Shown here: in pieces, positions 53,787-62,947 of the stretch
Numbering within the stretch: position 1 is the stretch's first letter
Layout of the letters: each line of letters starts with the position of its first letter
Assembly: GCA_016715285.1 (NCBI GenBank)
Contig: JADKAO010000002.1
Coordinates: 186,001 to 250,000 of the forward strand
Length of the DNA: 64,000 bases
Source of the DNA: Actinomycetales bacterium
Lineage (GTDB): Bacteria > Actinomycetota > Actinomycetes > Actinomycetales > Dermatophilaceae
Reading direction: 5' to 3'
The notes under the pieces: model-generated
What the model saw: the letters and a program-made list of their open reading frames with translations, nothing else
What the model was told of the DNA's origin: nothing
Databases searched by the model: none
Translations under genes and position numbers: made by a program

Positions 53787-54272
53787 ATGAACACCACCGC
53801 ATCCCCCACCTCGTCGCTTGACCGCTTCTTCGGTGCTCTCCGCCAGAGCACCCTCCGTCGCTCGACCACCGACCGCAAGGTCGCCGGCGTGTGCGCCGGG
53901 ATCGCTGAGCGATTCGGCATCGCTCCTGCGGTCGTGCGCATCGCCGCTGTCGTGCTCGCCGTCCTCGGCGTTGGCGTCACGCTCTATCTCCTCGCCTGGT
54001 TCCTCCTCCCGGACACCGCCGGTAGCCTGCACGTCGAGCGCGCCCTCCGCGACGGCCACGGCGGGTCCATCCTGCTTGGCGTCCTCGCCCTCCTCGCGAT
54101 CCTCCCCGACGCGCACCCGCTGAGCTCGATCTGGACCGTCGCCATCGCGGTCGCAGCCATCGCGGCATACGTCGCCCTCACTCGCAACCACAACAGCACT
54201 CCGACGCACGGCGGTCCGACAGCCTCCACACCCACGTCGCCGACCACCCCGCAAGACGCTCCGCGCTGGTAA
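53787..54272 (+). CDS. PspC-domain membrane protein
   Basis: 161 aa. The PspC domain occupies residues 22-80 (LRRSTTDRKVAGVCAGIAER, FGIAPAVVRIAAVVLAVLGV, YLLAWFLLPD). Two or three further membrane segments and a Thr/Ser/Pro-rich tail follow. PspC proteins take part in envelope stress responses, and in actinobacteria they often act with two-component sensors; none is next to it here. The gene follows the tRNA cluster and ends before a strong hairpin. Confidence 0.9.
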   Translation: MNTTASPTSSLDRFFGALRQSTLRRSTTDRKVAGVCAGIAERFGIAPAVVRIAAVVLAVLGVGVTLYLLAWFLLPDTAGSLHVERALRDGHGGSILLGVLALLAILPDAHPLSSIWTVAIAVAAIAAYVALTRNHNSTPTHGGPTASTPTSPTTPQDAPRW

Positions 54273-54351
54273 GCGCCCCGGGGGACGCACAGCCCGCGCG
54301 GGCCCTGACGGCCTACGGCCGCGGTAGGCGCATGGCACGGCACGGCACAAG

Positions 54352-54386
54352 ACGGCACGGCATACGCGAGCTGTATGCCGTGCCGT
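54352..54386 (+). terminator. Hairpin made of two inverted octamer copies, probable terminator
   Basis: ACGGCACGGCATAC and its exact complement GTATGCCGTGCCGT form a 14-bp stem with a 7-nt loop, 80 nt after the PspC stop and 50 nt before the phosphofructokinase start. The stem is built on a head-to-head pair of the octamer that recurs across the window. No strong T-run follows (TGCCTTGCGTTTG), so termination would be weak or factor-assisted. Confidence 0.6.
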
Positions 54387-54436
54387 TGCCTTGCGTTTGC
54401 GGAGCGAGGTCGTGACCCCGTCCGAGGAGGGGCAGG

Positions 54437-56695
54437 ATGGTGACCATGGCTTCGCAGTCGCCGGCCCCTGTCCGCCGGATCGCAGTCCTCACCAGTGGCG
54501 GCGACGCACAAGGAATGAACGCGGCGGTCCGGGCCGTCGTGCGCGCGTCAATTCGCTTCGGGGCCGAGGTCTTTGGGATCCACAACGGTTATCAAGGCGC
54601 GGTCGACGGCGGCGACCAGATCCGCCAACTCCACTGGAATGACGTGAGCGGCATCCAACACCGTGGCGGCACCGTCATCGGCACGGCCCGCTGCGCGGCC
54701 TTCCGCGAGCGCGACGGTCGCCGCGTCGCCGCCCGCAACCTCGCCAGCCGCGGCATCGACCGCCTCGTGGTCATCGGCGGCGACGGAAGCCTCTCAGGCG
54801 CAGACCAACTCTCCCGTGAATGGCCCGAGCTGCTCGCTGAACTCGTTGCGTCCCAAGAGATTTCGCCTGAAACAGCAACCGCTCACCCACGCCTACAGAT
54901 CGCTGGTCTCGTCGGCTCCATCGACAACGACATGGTCGGCACCGACATGACGATCGGGGCCGACAGCGCCCTGCACCGCATCGTCGAAGCCATCGACGCG
55001 ATCTCGTCGACCGCCGCGAGTCACCAACGCACCTTCGTGATCGAGGTCATGGGGCGCCGTTGTGGCTACCTCGCGCTCGCCGCCGCCATCGCGGGCGGCT
55101 GCGATTTCGCGCTCATCCCGGAGGCACCGCCCGGTGACGGCTGGCAGGACGAGATGTGCGACAGCCTCCGCCGCGCGCGTTCGCTGGGCCGCCGTGACTC
55201 CATCGTTCTGGTCGCCGAAGGCGCCCGCGACGCGTCCGGCACGCCCATCACCGCGGATCAGGTCCGCGCCGAGCTCGAGGCCCGGCTCGGCGAACAAGCG
55301 CGCGTGACGATCCTCGGCCATGTCCAGCGCGGTGGCATACCGAGCGCCTTCGATCGTTCGATGGCGACGATGATGGGCTACGACGCGGCCAGCGCCCTGC
55401 TGAGCGCCCGACCCGAGGACGGCGCGCAACTCATTGGCGTGCACCGCAATCGAGTGCGCCGCACTCCGCTCATGCGGTCGGTCTCAGACAATCGCGCGAT
55501 CGCCGCGCACCTTGACGCCGGCGACTCGGCTCAGGCGCTGAAAGGACGCGGCGAGAGTTACGCCCAACTTTTCGCCCTCCTACGGCGCCTCTCGCACCCC
55601 CGGCCCACCACCGACGCCGTCCGCCGCCGCATCGCAATCGTCCACGACGGCGGCCTCGCCCCGGGCATGAACGCCGCGGTCCGCGCCGCAGTCCGCCTCG
55701 GCCGAGACCGCGGTCACGACATGCTCGGGATCGAAGGCGGCTTCGCCGGCCTGTATGCCGGTCGCGTCCGTGACCTCTCCCTCGCCGATGTCGACGGCTG
55801 GACTTCGCTCGGTGGCGCCGAACTCGGGACCCGTCGCAACCGCATCGATGACGACCAGATGTATGCCGTGGCCCGCGCCATCGAGGACCACCACATTGAC
55901 GGCCTCATCCTTGTTGGTGGCATCGCGGGTTATCAGACCATCCACCGACTGGCGGCCGAGCGCACGCGCTTCCCTTCGCTGGCGATCCCCATCGTCTGCG
56001 TGCCAGCCACAATCGACAACAACCTCCCCGGGACCGAGCTGTCCATCGGGTCTGACACCGCGCTCAACACCATTGTGGAGAGCATCGACCGGATCAAACA
56101 GTCAGCCATGGCCGCCAACCGGTGCTTCGTCATCGAGACGATGGGGCGTCACTGCGGCTACCTCGCGCTCATGTCCGCGATGTCAACCGGCGCCGAGCAG
56201 GTCTATTTCCCCGAAGAAGGGATCACGCTGACGCAACTCGCGACGGACGTGGAACGGATGCGCGCTCGGTTTACGACCGGCCGCTCGTTGTTCCTTGTCG
56301 TCCGCGCCGAAGGTGCCGACGAGTACTACACGACGGACGCGATCTCACGGGTATTTGAGGCCGAGGGCGGGCCGCTTTTCGACGTGCGCGAGGTCGTCCT
56401 CGGGCACGTCCAGCAGGGCGGCAACCCATCTCCGTTTGACCGCGTCCTCGCGACTCGGCTGGCTGCCGGTGCGGTTGACATCCTGTCGAGCGCGTTGTCG
56501 GACGGCGGCAGCGACGCGGTCATGATCGGGTTGGAACGAGGGGCGCTCACAACCCACCCCATTTCGGATTTGCCCGCCCTCATCGATCCGGCAACCCATC
56601 GGCCGCGCGATCAGTGGTGGGTCGGTTTGACGTCCGTTGCCCGTGACCTCGCGGAGCCGCCTACTGCGACAACGGGATCGACTCAGATCAGTTGA
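54437..56695 (+). CDS. Tandem 6-phosphofructokinase (eukaryote-like two-domain form)
   Basis: 752 aa, twice the length of bacterial PfkA. The N-terminal half (residues 13-385) has ATP-loop TSGGDAQGMNAA, GGDGSLSGA and the catalytic GSIDNDMVGTD near 160, so it should phosphorylate fructose-6-phosphate. The C-terminal half (395-745) is homologous, with ATIDNNLPGTE near 525 and VIETMGRHCGYLAL. Its ATP motifs are altered (HDGGLAPGMN, GGIAGYQ) and the second Asp of the DND motif is Asn. This is the arrangement of eukaryotic PFKs, in which the second half became regulatory. The ATG has GAGGAGGGG upstream. Confidence 0.92.
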   Translation: MVTMASQSPAPVRRIAVLTSGGDAQGMNAAVRAVVRASIRFGAEVFGIHNGYQGAVDGGDQIRQLHWNDVSGIQHRGGTVIGTARCAAFRERDGRRVAARNLASRGIDRLVVIGGDGSLSGADQLSREWPELLAELVASQEISPETATAHPRLQIAGLVGSIDNDMVGTDMTIGADSALHRIVEAIDAISSTAASHQRTFVIEVMGRRCGYLALAAAIAGGCDFALIPEAPPGDGWQDEMCDSLRRARSLGRRDSIVLVAEGARDASGTPITADQVRAELEARLGEQARVTILGHVQRGGIPSAFDRSMATMMGYDAASALLSARPEDGAQLIGVHRNRVRRTPLMRSVSDNRAIAAHLDAGDSAQALKGRGESYAQLFALLRRLSHPRPTTDAVRRRIAIVHDGGLAPGMNAAVRAAVRLGRDRGHDMLGIEGGFAGLYAGRVRDLSLADVDGWTSLGGAELGTRRNRIDDDQMYAVARAIEDHHIDGLILVGGIAGYQTIHRLAAERTRFPSLAIPIVCVPATIDNNLPGTELSIGSDTALNTIVESIDRIKQSAMAANRCFVIETMGRHCGYLALMSAMSTGAEQVYFPEEGITLTQLATDVERMRARFTTGRSLFLVVRAEGADEYYTTDAISRVFEAEGGPLFDVREVVLGHVQQGGNPSPFDRVLATRLAAGAVDILSSALSDGGSDAVMIGLERGALTTHPISDLPALIDPATHRPRDQWWVGLTSVARDLAEPPTATTGSTQIS

Positions 56696-56864
56696 ACCCT
56701 CATCAACCCATAACCGCGCGATAACGCACCGATAACTTGCCATAGCGAGATTCGTCACATCCCGGTAGCGTCCCTCACGTCAGCGGCAAATTCCGCCGGA
56801 TCCCGCCTACACCGCGACCCGATGGTTCTCCCACAACCGGTCGCGAGGACGGAGCGTCTCCTCC

Positions 56865-58436
56865 ATGAGCACCGCGCCAGGCCAACCCAAGCCGATGCGC
56901 ACCACGGGCATCTTCCGCACCAAGACGATCGAAGAATCGATTGCCGAGACCACCGAGTCCGAGTACGCGCTCAAGAAGCGATTGAGCGCCCTCGACCTCA
57001 TCGTCTTCGGTATCGGCGTCATTATCGGTGCGGGCATCTTCACCCTCACCGGCCGGGCCGCCGCGACTGTCGCCGGTCCTGCGGTTGTCATCAGCTTCGT
57101 CATTGCCGCCGCGGCCTGTGGCCTCGCCGCGCTGTGTTACGCCGAGTTCGCGTCAACCGTGCCGGTGAGTGGCTCGGCATACACCTTCTCGTATGCCACC
57201 CTCGGCGAGTTTGTCGCGTGGATCATCGGCTGGGACCTCCTCCTCGAGCTCATGCTCGGCGCGAGTGTCGTCGCACAGGGCTGGTCGGCATACCTCGGCG
57301 TGTTCTTGGGGCACCTCGGGATCAAGATCCCCGAAAACCTCGCCTACGGATCCAGCTTTGACCTGCCGGCGCTGCTGCTGGTGGCGGTCCTCACCGCCCT
57401 CGTAGCCAAGGGCATCAAGGAGTCGATGCGCGTCAACCTCGTGCTCGTGGCGATCAAGCTCTTCATCGTGCTCTTCGTCATCTTCGCTGGCATCGGTTTC
57501 ATTAACACCAAGAACTACACGCCGTTCATCCCACCCGCTGTCCCAGCCGCCGAGGCCGGCCACAACGTGTGGACCTCGCCGCTGCTGCAGACGCTGTTCG
57601 GCATCCAGCCGACGACGTTCGGCGTCATGGGCATCTTCGCCGGCGCGTCACTCGTGTTCTTCGCCTACATCGGGTTCGACGTCGTGGCGACCACCGCTGA
57701 AGAAGCCAAGAACCCGCAGCGTGACCTGCCCATCGGCATCATCGGGTCGCTCATCATCTGCACCCTGCTCTACGTCGGTGTGACCCTCGTGATCACGGGC
57801 ATGCTGCCCTACAACGAGATCTCGGTGAAGGCGTCGCTCGCGACCGCCTTCGAGAGCGTCGGCAAGGGCGGTTATGCCACGCTGATCGCAGCTGGCGCGG
57901 TCGCAGGTCTGACCACCGTCGTCATGACCCTGCTCATCGGCGCCAGCCGCGTCGTGTTCGCGATGAGTCGTGACTGGCTCCTGCCCAAGAGCTTGGGCAC
58001 GACCAACCCCAAGACCGGTACCCCGGTCAAGATCACGATCATGATCGGCACCCTGGTCGCCTGCATCGCGGCCTTCACCCCGATCGGCAAGCTCGAAGAA
58101 ATGGTCAATATCGGCACGTTGTCGGCCTTCTGCCTCGTGTCACTGGCCGTCCCCGTGCTGCGCCGTCGGCGCCCTGACCTCAAGCGTTCCTTCAAGGTCC
58201 CGGGCAACCCCTTCATCCCCTACCTCGCAGCAGCTGCGGCGTTCTACCTCATGCTCACGCTGCCGGCCGAGACGTGGGTCCGCTTCATCATCTGGATGCT
58301 CATCGGCCTGGTCATCTATTTCGTCTACGGCAAGAACAACTCCCGGTTGGCCAAGGGCGGGCCGGCGCTCCCGGCGCCGGACTTCTCGCACCCTGGTCCC
58401 CACTCGACGGGCGGCGACTCCCCCACCCACGGCTAA
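56865..58436 (+). CDS. APC-family amino acid permease (cationic amino acid transporter type)
   Basis: 523 aa with 12-13 membrane segments. The first has the family signature 'VFGIGVIIGAGIFTLTG'. Later motifs include 'YAEFASTVPVSGSAYTFSY' and 'GFDVVATTAEEAKNPQRDLP', which are characteristic of the CAT/YfnA group. It would import amino acids in symport with protons. The ATG follows CTCC-rich leader sequence with GGAG about 12 nt upstream. The 169-nt gap to the phosphofructokinase gene holds no element I can name. Confidence 0.92.
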   Translation: MSTAPGQPKPMRTTGIFRTKTIEESIAETTESEYALKKRLSALDLIVFGIGVIIGAGIFTLTGRAAATVAGPAVVISFVIAAAACGLAALCYAEFASTVPVSGSAYTFSYATLGEFVAWIIGWDLLLELMLGASVVAQGWSAYLGVFLGHLGIKIPENLAYGSSFDLPALLLVAVLTALVAKGIKESMRVNLVLVAIKLFIVLFVIFAGIGFINTKNYTPFIPPAVPAAEAGHNVWTSPLLQTLFGIQPTTFGVMGIFAGASLVFFAYIGFDVVATTAEEAKNPQRDLPIGIIGSLIICTLLYVGVTLVITGMLPYNEISVKASLATAFESVGKGGYATLIAAGAVAGLTTVVMTLLIGASRVVFAMSRDWLLPKSLGTTNPKTGTPVKITIMIGTLVACIAAFTPIGKLEEMVNIGTLSAFCLVSLAVPVLRRRRPDLKRSFKVPGNPFIPYLAAAAAFYLMLTLPAETWVRFIIWMLIGLVIYFVYGKNNSRLAKGGPALPAPDFSHPGPHSTGGDSPTHG

Positions 58437-58449
58437 GTTCTCTCGCTTC

Positions 58450-58505
58450 CTCGCATTCGATACCCGGTCGCGGATCAGGCCTCGGCCTCAGGTATCGAAT
58501 GCGAG
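58450..58505. repeat. Palindromic element related to the 63-bp repeat, likely bidirectional terminator
   Basis: CTCGCATTCGATACC and its exact complement form a 15-bp stem around a 26-nt inner region that itself contains CAGGCC/GGCCT pairing. The core ATTCGATACC/GGTATCGA is the same as in the array at 39645-39880. It lies between the convergent stops of the permease and the acyl-CoA synthetase genes. Confidence 0.8.
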
Positions 58506-58561
58506 TGAGGTGAGCGGCCTCGCCGCAGCACACGCACCACGGACGCGCCTCGACTCTGCAC

Positions 58562-60277
58562 CTACGCAGAGTCGGGGCGCGGCTCCGTTGTGGCTGCGGA
58601 CGATAGGGCCTGCGGCTCGCCGTCGGCCACGCGGTGCAGCTCGCGGCGGATCACCTTGCCATTCGCAGTCCGGGGCAAGGACCGGACGAACCGGACCTGC
58701 TTCGGGACCTTGTATGCCGCGAGATGCTCCCCGGCATACTCCAAGATCGCTTGCGCCGTAGGTGAGCTGTCTTGCGCTGTCGGCGAGCTGACTTGGGCCC
58801 CAAGCGAACTGTCCTTGGAGACCACGATGAACGCGGTGATGACGCGGACTCCCGGCCGCACCTCGACCTCGGTCACGCCGACGTCTGCCACGCCAGGCGC
58901 CCCCGCAAGGACCTTTTCCACTTCCTGCGGTGAGACCCGATAGCCCTGCGCGTTCATCACATCATCGGCGCGGCCGTGGTGGATGAGATATCCCTCGCGG
59001 TCGAGGTGGGCGAGATCCCCACCAACAAACCACGAGCCGCGGTAGGCCTTGGCCTCTTCGTCGGGCCGGCGCCAATAGCCCAGCATCAGTCCCGGGTCGC
59101 TGCGATGAACCGCGAGCAACCCCGTAGCCCCCTGCTCGACCTCTACCTCGACCTCGACCTCTACCTCGACCTCGGCAGCGCCGGCGTCAGCACCACCCCG
59201 GACATCGACCGGCAGAATCGCGACCCGACGACCGGCCTGCGGCTTACCTGGCGACCCGGGCCGCGTGGGCACAGACGGCCCAGACGAGATGTAGGTCGAG
59301 ATCTCGCTCATCCCGAGCGCTTCATAGAGCGGTTTGCCGGTCATGCTCACCCACGCGGCATGGAGATCAGGGCTGAGCGCTTCGCCAGCTGTCAGACCAT
59401 GGCGGAGCGAACTCAGGTCGACCCCCTCGACCCCGTGACTCGCGAGCAGCTGACGGTAAACCCCTGGGACAGCAGCAAATAGGGTCGCTTGGACCAGCGC
59501 GATAATGCGCCCCCACACTGCCGGATCACGCGGTCCGTTATAGATCACCGCGGTCGCGCCGTTAGCCCACGGGTCGGTCAGCCCGACACCCAGCGTGTAG
59601 GTCCAGTTGAACGCCCCCGCGTGCACGAGGACGTCTTGCGGGCCGATCCCGAGCCACCCGGCATACATGGGCCGTCTGCCCCACGCGGAGCGGTGCGCGT
59701 GCAGGACGCCCTTGGGGTCCCCGGTGGTGCCCGAGGTGTAGACCAGGAACGCGGGGTCATCGGCGCCGGTGGCGGCGTATTCTGCTGCGCGCTGCGCGAA
59801 ACCCACCCCTGACACCCAGCGCGCGACCTCGGCCGGTCCGATGACCGGCACCCCTGCCGGCACGGTATGCCGCAACTCGGGAGACGCTGCGACGAGCGCC
59901 GGCTCGGCGTCGGCGACGACGAATGCCACCTCGTCGGCGGTCAACATCGCAGAGGTCGGCACCGCGACGAGCCCGACCGCGATCGCGCCAAAGAAGAGCA
60001 GGGCGGCATCGCTGGTGTTGCCGAGGCGGAGCAGGAGGCGGTCGCCAGGTCGCATGCCGGTGGCGAGGAGCCCAGCGCCGACGTGGCGGACGGCGAGGTC
60101 GAGGGATTCGAAGGTCCACTGCTCCGCGGCCTCGAGCGGCGCTGCCGCATCGTGGACCACGATGAGCCCGGTGCGACCGGGGCGCCTCAGCGCGGACGGG
60201 CCGAGGCAGTATGCCGTGAGGTTGAACCGGTGCGGGGCCGGCTCGATCTCAGTGCCGCTGAGCTGCTGACGTGCCAT
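58562..60277 (-). CDS. Acyl-CoA synthetase / AMP-dependent ligase
   Basis: 571 aa. ANL-family motifs in order: FLVYTSGTTGDPKG (P-loop), YEALGMSEISTYIS (A5), GRADDVMNAQGYRV (A8 hinge) and RTANGKVIRREL (A10 with the catalytic Lys). It activates a carboxylic acid as an acyl-AMP and passes it to CoA; acetate/benzoate-type substrates are typical of this size. Two low-complexity insertions stand out: a run of Glu-Val dipeptides near residue 370-380 and a Ser/Thr/Gln repeat near residue 490-510. The ATG at 60277 overlaps the AI-2E gene end. Confidence 0.9.
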   Translation of the reverse strand: MARQQLSGTEIEPAPHRFNLTAYCLGPSALRRPGRTGLIVVHDAAAPLEAAEQWTFESLDLAVRHVGAGLLATGMRPGDRLLLRLGNTSDAALLFFGAIAVGLVAVPTSAMLTADEVAFVVADAEPALVAASPELRHTVPAGVPVIGPAEVARWVSGVGFAQRAAEYAATGADDPAFLVYTSGTTGDPKGVLHAHRSAWGRRPMYAGWLGIGPQDVLVHAGAFNWTYTLGVGLTDPWANGATAVIYNGPRDPAVWGRIIALVQATLFAAVPGVYRQLLASHGVEGVDLSSLRHGLTAGEALSPDLHAAWVSMTGKPLYEALGMSEISTYISSGPSVPTRPGSPGKPQAGRRVAILPVDVRGGADAGAAEVEVEVEVEVEVEQGATGLLAVHRSDPGLMLGYWRRPDEEAKAYRGSWFVGGDLAHLDREGYLIHHGRADDVMNAQGYRVSPQEVEKVLAGAPGVADVGVTEVEVRPGVRVITAFIVVSKDSSLGAQVSSPTAQDSSPTAQAILEYAGEHLAAYKVPKQVRFVRSLPRTANGKVIRRELHRVADGEPQALSSAATTEPRPDSA

Positions 60278-61676
60278 CCTCTGATCCTGGCGTGACTTTG
60301 ATCTCCGTCGTGGTTTTGGTGACGTCGACGGTGGCGTTGGTGTCCTCGACTGCGGCGACCACGGCACCGGCGAGCGCGGCGTGGACGGCCGCGACGCGCC
60401 GTGCGCTGCTGCCGCCGACCCCGAGGCTTTCGTCGTTCTCACCGCCGACGGAGTCGTATCCGACGTCACCGTCACTGTCGTATTCGTCGGAGCCATCATC
60501 ATCTTGCAGCTCTGACAGTTCAGGCATGAGTTCGTGCCGGCGACGCAAGGTGTCAACGATCGAAAGCGCAGCCGCAGCAACGGGTATGCCGATCAGCGCG
60601 CCGATGGGACCGAAGAGCCCGACTCCGACGAAGACTGCCCCCAAGGCGACCGCGGGATGGATGTCCATCGTCTTGTTGGACACCTTCGGCGTGAACCAGT
60701 AGCTCTCGATCTGCTGGAAGATCGTGGCGAAGATGATGATGTAGAGCACCTTGATCGGCTGATCGAGGAGGGCAAACAGTCCGGGCAGGATGACGCCGAT
60801 GTAGGTGCCGATGATGGGGACGAACTGGCCGACGATGCCCGCCAGGATGCCCAACGGCAGCCAGAAGGGCACCTGGATAATCAAGAAGAAGACGCAGTGG
60901 AAGACCGCCGACAGCAGCGCGAGGATGAGCTTGGACACGACATAGCCGCCGGTCTTCTCGACGGCGATCGACCAGATCGTCACAAGGACCGGCTGGTGGC
61001 GCTGTGGCATCCACGATCCGATGGTCTGACGCAGCCGGATGCTGTCAGCGGACAAGTAGTAGGCGAACACGAGGATCGTCACGAGCTGCGCGATGACCGT
61101 CACCACGCTGCCGAAGACGCCCAGCAGACCACCGCCGTATTGCTGCGCAAGCTGCCCCACCCGCTCCGGAGTGAGCTGCAGGTTGGCATAGATCTGATTG
61201 ACGTTGAACGAGGTATCGAAGGTCTCGTTAACCCAGCGGACGGCCTCGCTGACGGCGGTCGGGAACGCGTCCCGAAGTTGCTGTGCCTGCGCGACGAAGA
61301 GTTGGCCCAGCAGCGCCGCGATGCCCAGGCTCGCGATCATCATCCCGAACAGGACGATTGCTGACGCGACACCGCGCTTGATCCCGCGCTTGATGAGCCA
61401 CTGCACCATGGGCTCCATGGCGATCGACAGCAGCCAGGCGAGCAGCAAGAGGAACAGGAACGAGCTCAGGGCGTGGAACGCCCAGACCGTGACCATGATC
61501 GACAACGCCGCCATGACGAGCGCGACGGTCAGCCGCTTGCCCGTGACGCCGGTCAGCTGCACCCACTGCGGCCGACGCTCGAGATCCCCGGCGCTCACGC
61601 CAGCGCCAATTCCGGGCAACCCTGTCGTCACGGTCGACCGGGGTCGCTTCGGGGGAGGGTTGGCTGGTTGGTTCAC
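60249..61676 (-). CDS. AI-2E family transporter
   Basis: 475 aa with about eight membrane segments. The family pattern is clear: 'LAWLLSIAMEPMVQWLIKRG', 'TILVFAYYLSADSIRLRQTI', 'GIVGQFVPIIGTYIGVILPG' and 'VSNKTMDIHPAVALGAVFVG'. Members include TqsA and many uncharacterised exporters and Na+/H+ antiporters, so autoinducer export should not be assumed. A Glu/Asp-rich acidic tail of 100 residues (DDDGSDEYDSDGDVG) is unusual. GTG start; the end overlaps the acyl-CoA synthetase start by 29 nt. Confidence 0.9.
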   Translation of the reverse strand: MNQPANPPPKRPRSTVTTGLPGIGAGVSAGDLERRPQWVQLTGVTGKRLTVALVMAALSIMVTVWAFHALSSFLFLLLLAWLLSIAMEPMVQWLIKRGIKRGVASAIVLFGMMIASLGIAALLGQLFVAQAQQLRDAFPTAVSEAVRWVNETFDTSFNVNQIYANLQLTPERVGQLAQQYGGGLLGVFGSVVTVIAQLVTILVFAYYLSADSIRLRQTIGSWMPQRHQPVLVTIWSIAVEKTGGYVVSKLILALLSAVFHCVFFLIIQVPFWLPLGILAGIVGQFVPIIGTYIGVILPGLFALLDQPIKVLYIIIFATIFQQIESYWFTPKVSNKTMDIHPAVALGAVFVGVGLFGPIGALIGIPVAAAALSIVDTLRRRHELMPELSELQDDDGSDEYDSDGDVGYDSVGGENDESLGVGGSSARRVAAVHAALAGAVVAAVEDTNATVDVTKTTTEIKVTPGSEDGTSAAQRH

Positions 61677-61753
61677 GGCGTCACTCTACGGCTGGCGACC
61701 GACACCCGCGTGAGACGCTCGCCATCAACGCGAGCACATGAGGGATCCACACC

Positions 61754-61790
61754 CAGTGACCGTGCCCCTCAGGGGCGCGGATAGTCACTG
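61754..61790. terminator. Nested hairpin after bldC
   Basis: CAGTGAC and GTCACTG enclose an inner GCCCCT/AGGGGC stem. It is 62 nt downstream of the bldC stop and 78 nt upstream of the AI-2E start, all on the minus strand. No T-run follows. It is a candidate terminator or processing site. Confidence 0.4.
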
Positions 61791-61851
61791 CGTGGAGTCG
61801 AACCCGGCTGTAGCCAATCGCGTGATCCCGAGCCGAACGAGACCACCCGCG

Positions 61852-62034
61852 TCAGGGCGCGGACAGCAACCGGTGAACTTCGCTGCTGCGATAGCGGCGA
61901 TGCCCTCCGAGTGTGCGTATGGCCGTGAGTTTGCCGGACTTCGCCCAGCGCGTCACCGTTTTCGGGTCGACACGAAATAGCTGCGCCACCTCACCTGGAG
62001 TGAGGAGCTCTTCCCGGTCCCCTTTGTTTTCCAT
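61852..62034 (-). CDS. bldC: BldC-family MerR-type regulator
   Basis: 60 aa: a bare winged helix-turn-helix (LLTPGEVAQLFRVDPKTVTR, then RTLGGHRRYRSSEVHRLL). BldC controls the onset of development in Streptomyces by binding arrays of direct repeats, and is widely kept in non-sporulating actinobacteria. The neighbourhood with DUF3073 and purM on the other side is the standard one and supports the call. Confidence 0.95.
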   Translation of the reverse strand: MENKGDREELLTPGEVAQLFRVDPKTVTRWAKSGKLTAIRTLGGHRRYRSSEVHRLLSAP

Positions 62035-62531
62035 TTTTTCGCCCCTTCAACTACCCCTGCGACGCTTAGACGCGCCGTGCCTCCTGCCCGCACAGGATGT
62101 GCTCAACTCTGACATGAAAGCGACTGATTAGCTACGAAACGCCTGATTCTGATCAAGCGCGTACTCTCACACGGACCCTCGCGGCTCTTCGGGCCTCCTG
62201 CGCGAACCCTCCTGTGCCATACGGGGCCTCTCCTGGGCCATTCGGGGTCCTTGGCGGGGGTCATTCGCGGGGGACCTTCCAGTGGCCTTCGACGTCAACA
62301 GAGGGACCTGCCAGCTCATCCCAGGGACCTCCGGGGAGGCCGTCAGCCCACCAAACAGGTGGCGGCGTCACGGCGTGGTCGGACAGATGGCTCTGCGTCG
62401 GGTAGCGTTGCCCTCACGATTACACACATTTCCCGGGGCCGCTCCGCGGCGACCCGCGAGTGGACTACCGCGAGGCAGCCACGGACGGGCCTGGCGATGC
62501 CGCCCCGGCAGACGCATGAGGGGGTCACGCC
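62035..62531. other. Divergent intergenic region, no gene seen
   Basis: 497 nt between bldC (minus) and the DUF3073 gene (plus). It must contain both promoters. Nearest to bldC it is AT-richer with GAAACGCCTGATTCTGATCA. From about 62150 there are several GGGACC/GGGTCC-like short repeats (GGGGTCCTTGG, GGGGGACCTTCC, AGGGACCTCCGG). I see no convincing coding region, RNA or riboswitch. Confidence 0.5.
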
Positions 62532-62840
62532 ATGGGGCGCGGCCGGGCCAAAGCCAAGCAGACTAAAGTCGCCCGGGAGCTGAAGTACTACTCTCCCAGC
62601 ACCGACTTGAGCGCGCTTGAGCGCGAACTCCACAGTGCAACCGCCTCGGGCGGTTACGCACGGACCAGCAACGACACCGACGATGTCGATGACGCCGAGG
62701 ACGACGATTACTCCGATTACGAGGCTTATGCCGAGGAGGACTCGGACGAAGCCAACGACTTTGACGCCTCGGACGACGATGCCCAGGTCGCGCCAGGTGT
62801 CTACGACGAATACGGCAAGTGGGCTGCAGGCCCACGGTGA
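62532..62840 (+). CDS. DUF3073 family protein
   Basis: 102 aa. The conserved N-terminus MGRGRAKAKQTKVARELKYY and the end (YDEYGKWAAG) are those of DUF3073, a small highly conserved actinobacterial protein of unknown function. The middle is an extremely acidic stretch (about residues 50-88, mostly Asp and Glu). The basic head and acidic tail suggest nucleic-acid or ribosome contact. ATG at 62532. Confidence 0.93.
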   Translation: MGRGRAKAKQTKVARELKYYSPSTDLSALERELHSATASGGYARTSNDTDDVDDAEDDDYSDYEAYAEEDSDEANDFDASDDDAQVAPGVYDEYGKWAAGPR

Positions 62841-62947
62841 CGTGACCTCTCGCGGGTAATCACGGGAGCTCTGGCGCCCTCATCACGCGCTCGCCAGCGC
62901 TGACCTAGTGCGCTCGCTTCCGACGCGGGCTGATTTGCCCGCGTCGA

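Noticed and set aside
53787..54272. Phage-shock operon
   Set aside because: Only PspC is present; no pspA or other partner is adjacent.
61790..61850. Possible tRNA on the minus strand (GGGTTCGACTCC)
   Set aside because: The T-loop-like string has no pairing stem and no acceptor or anticodon arm fits.
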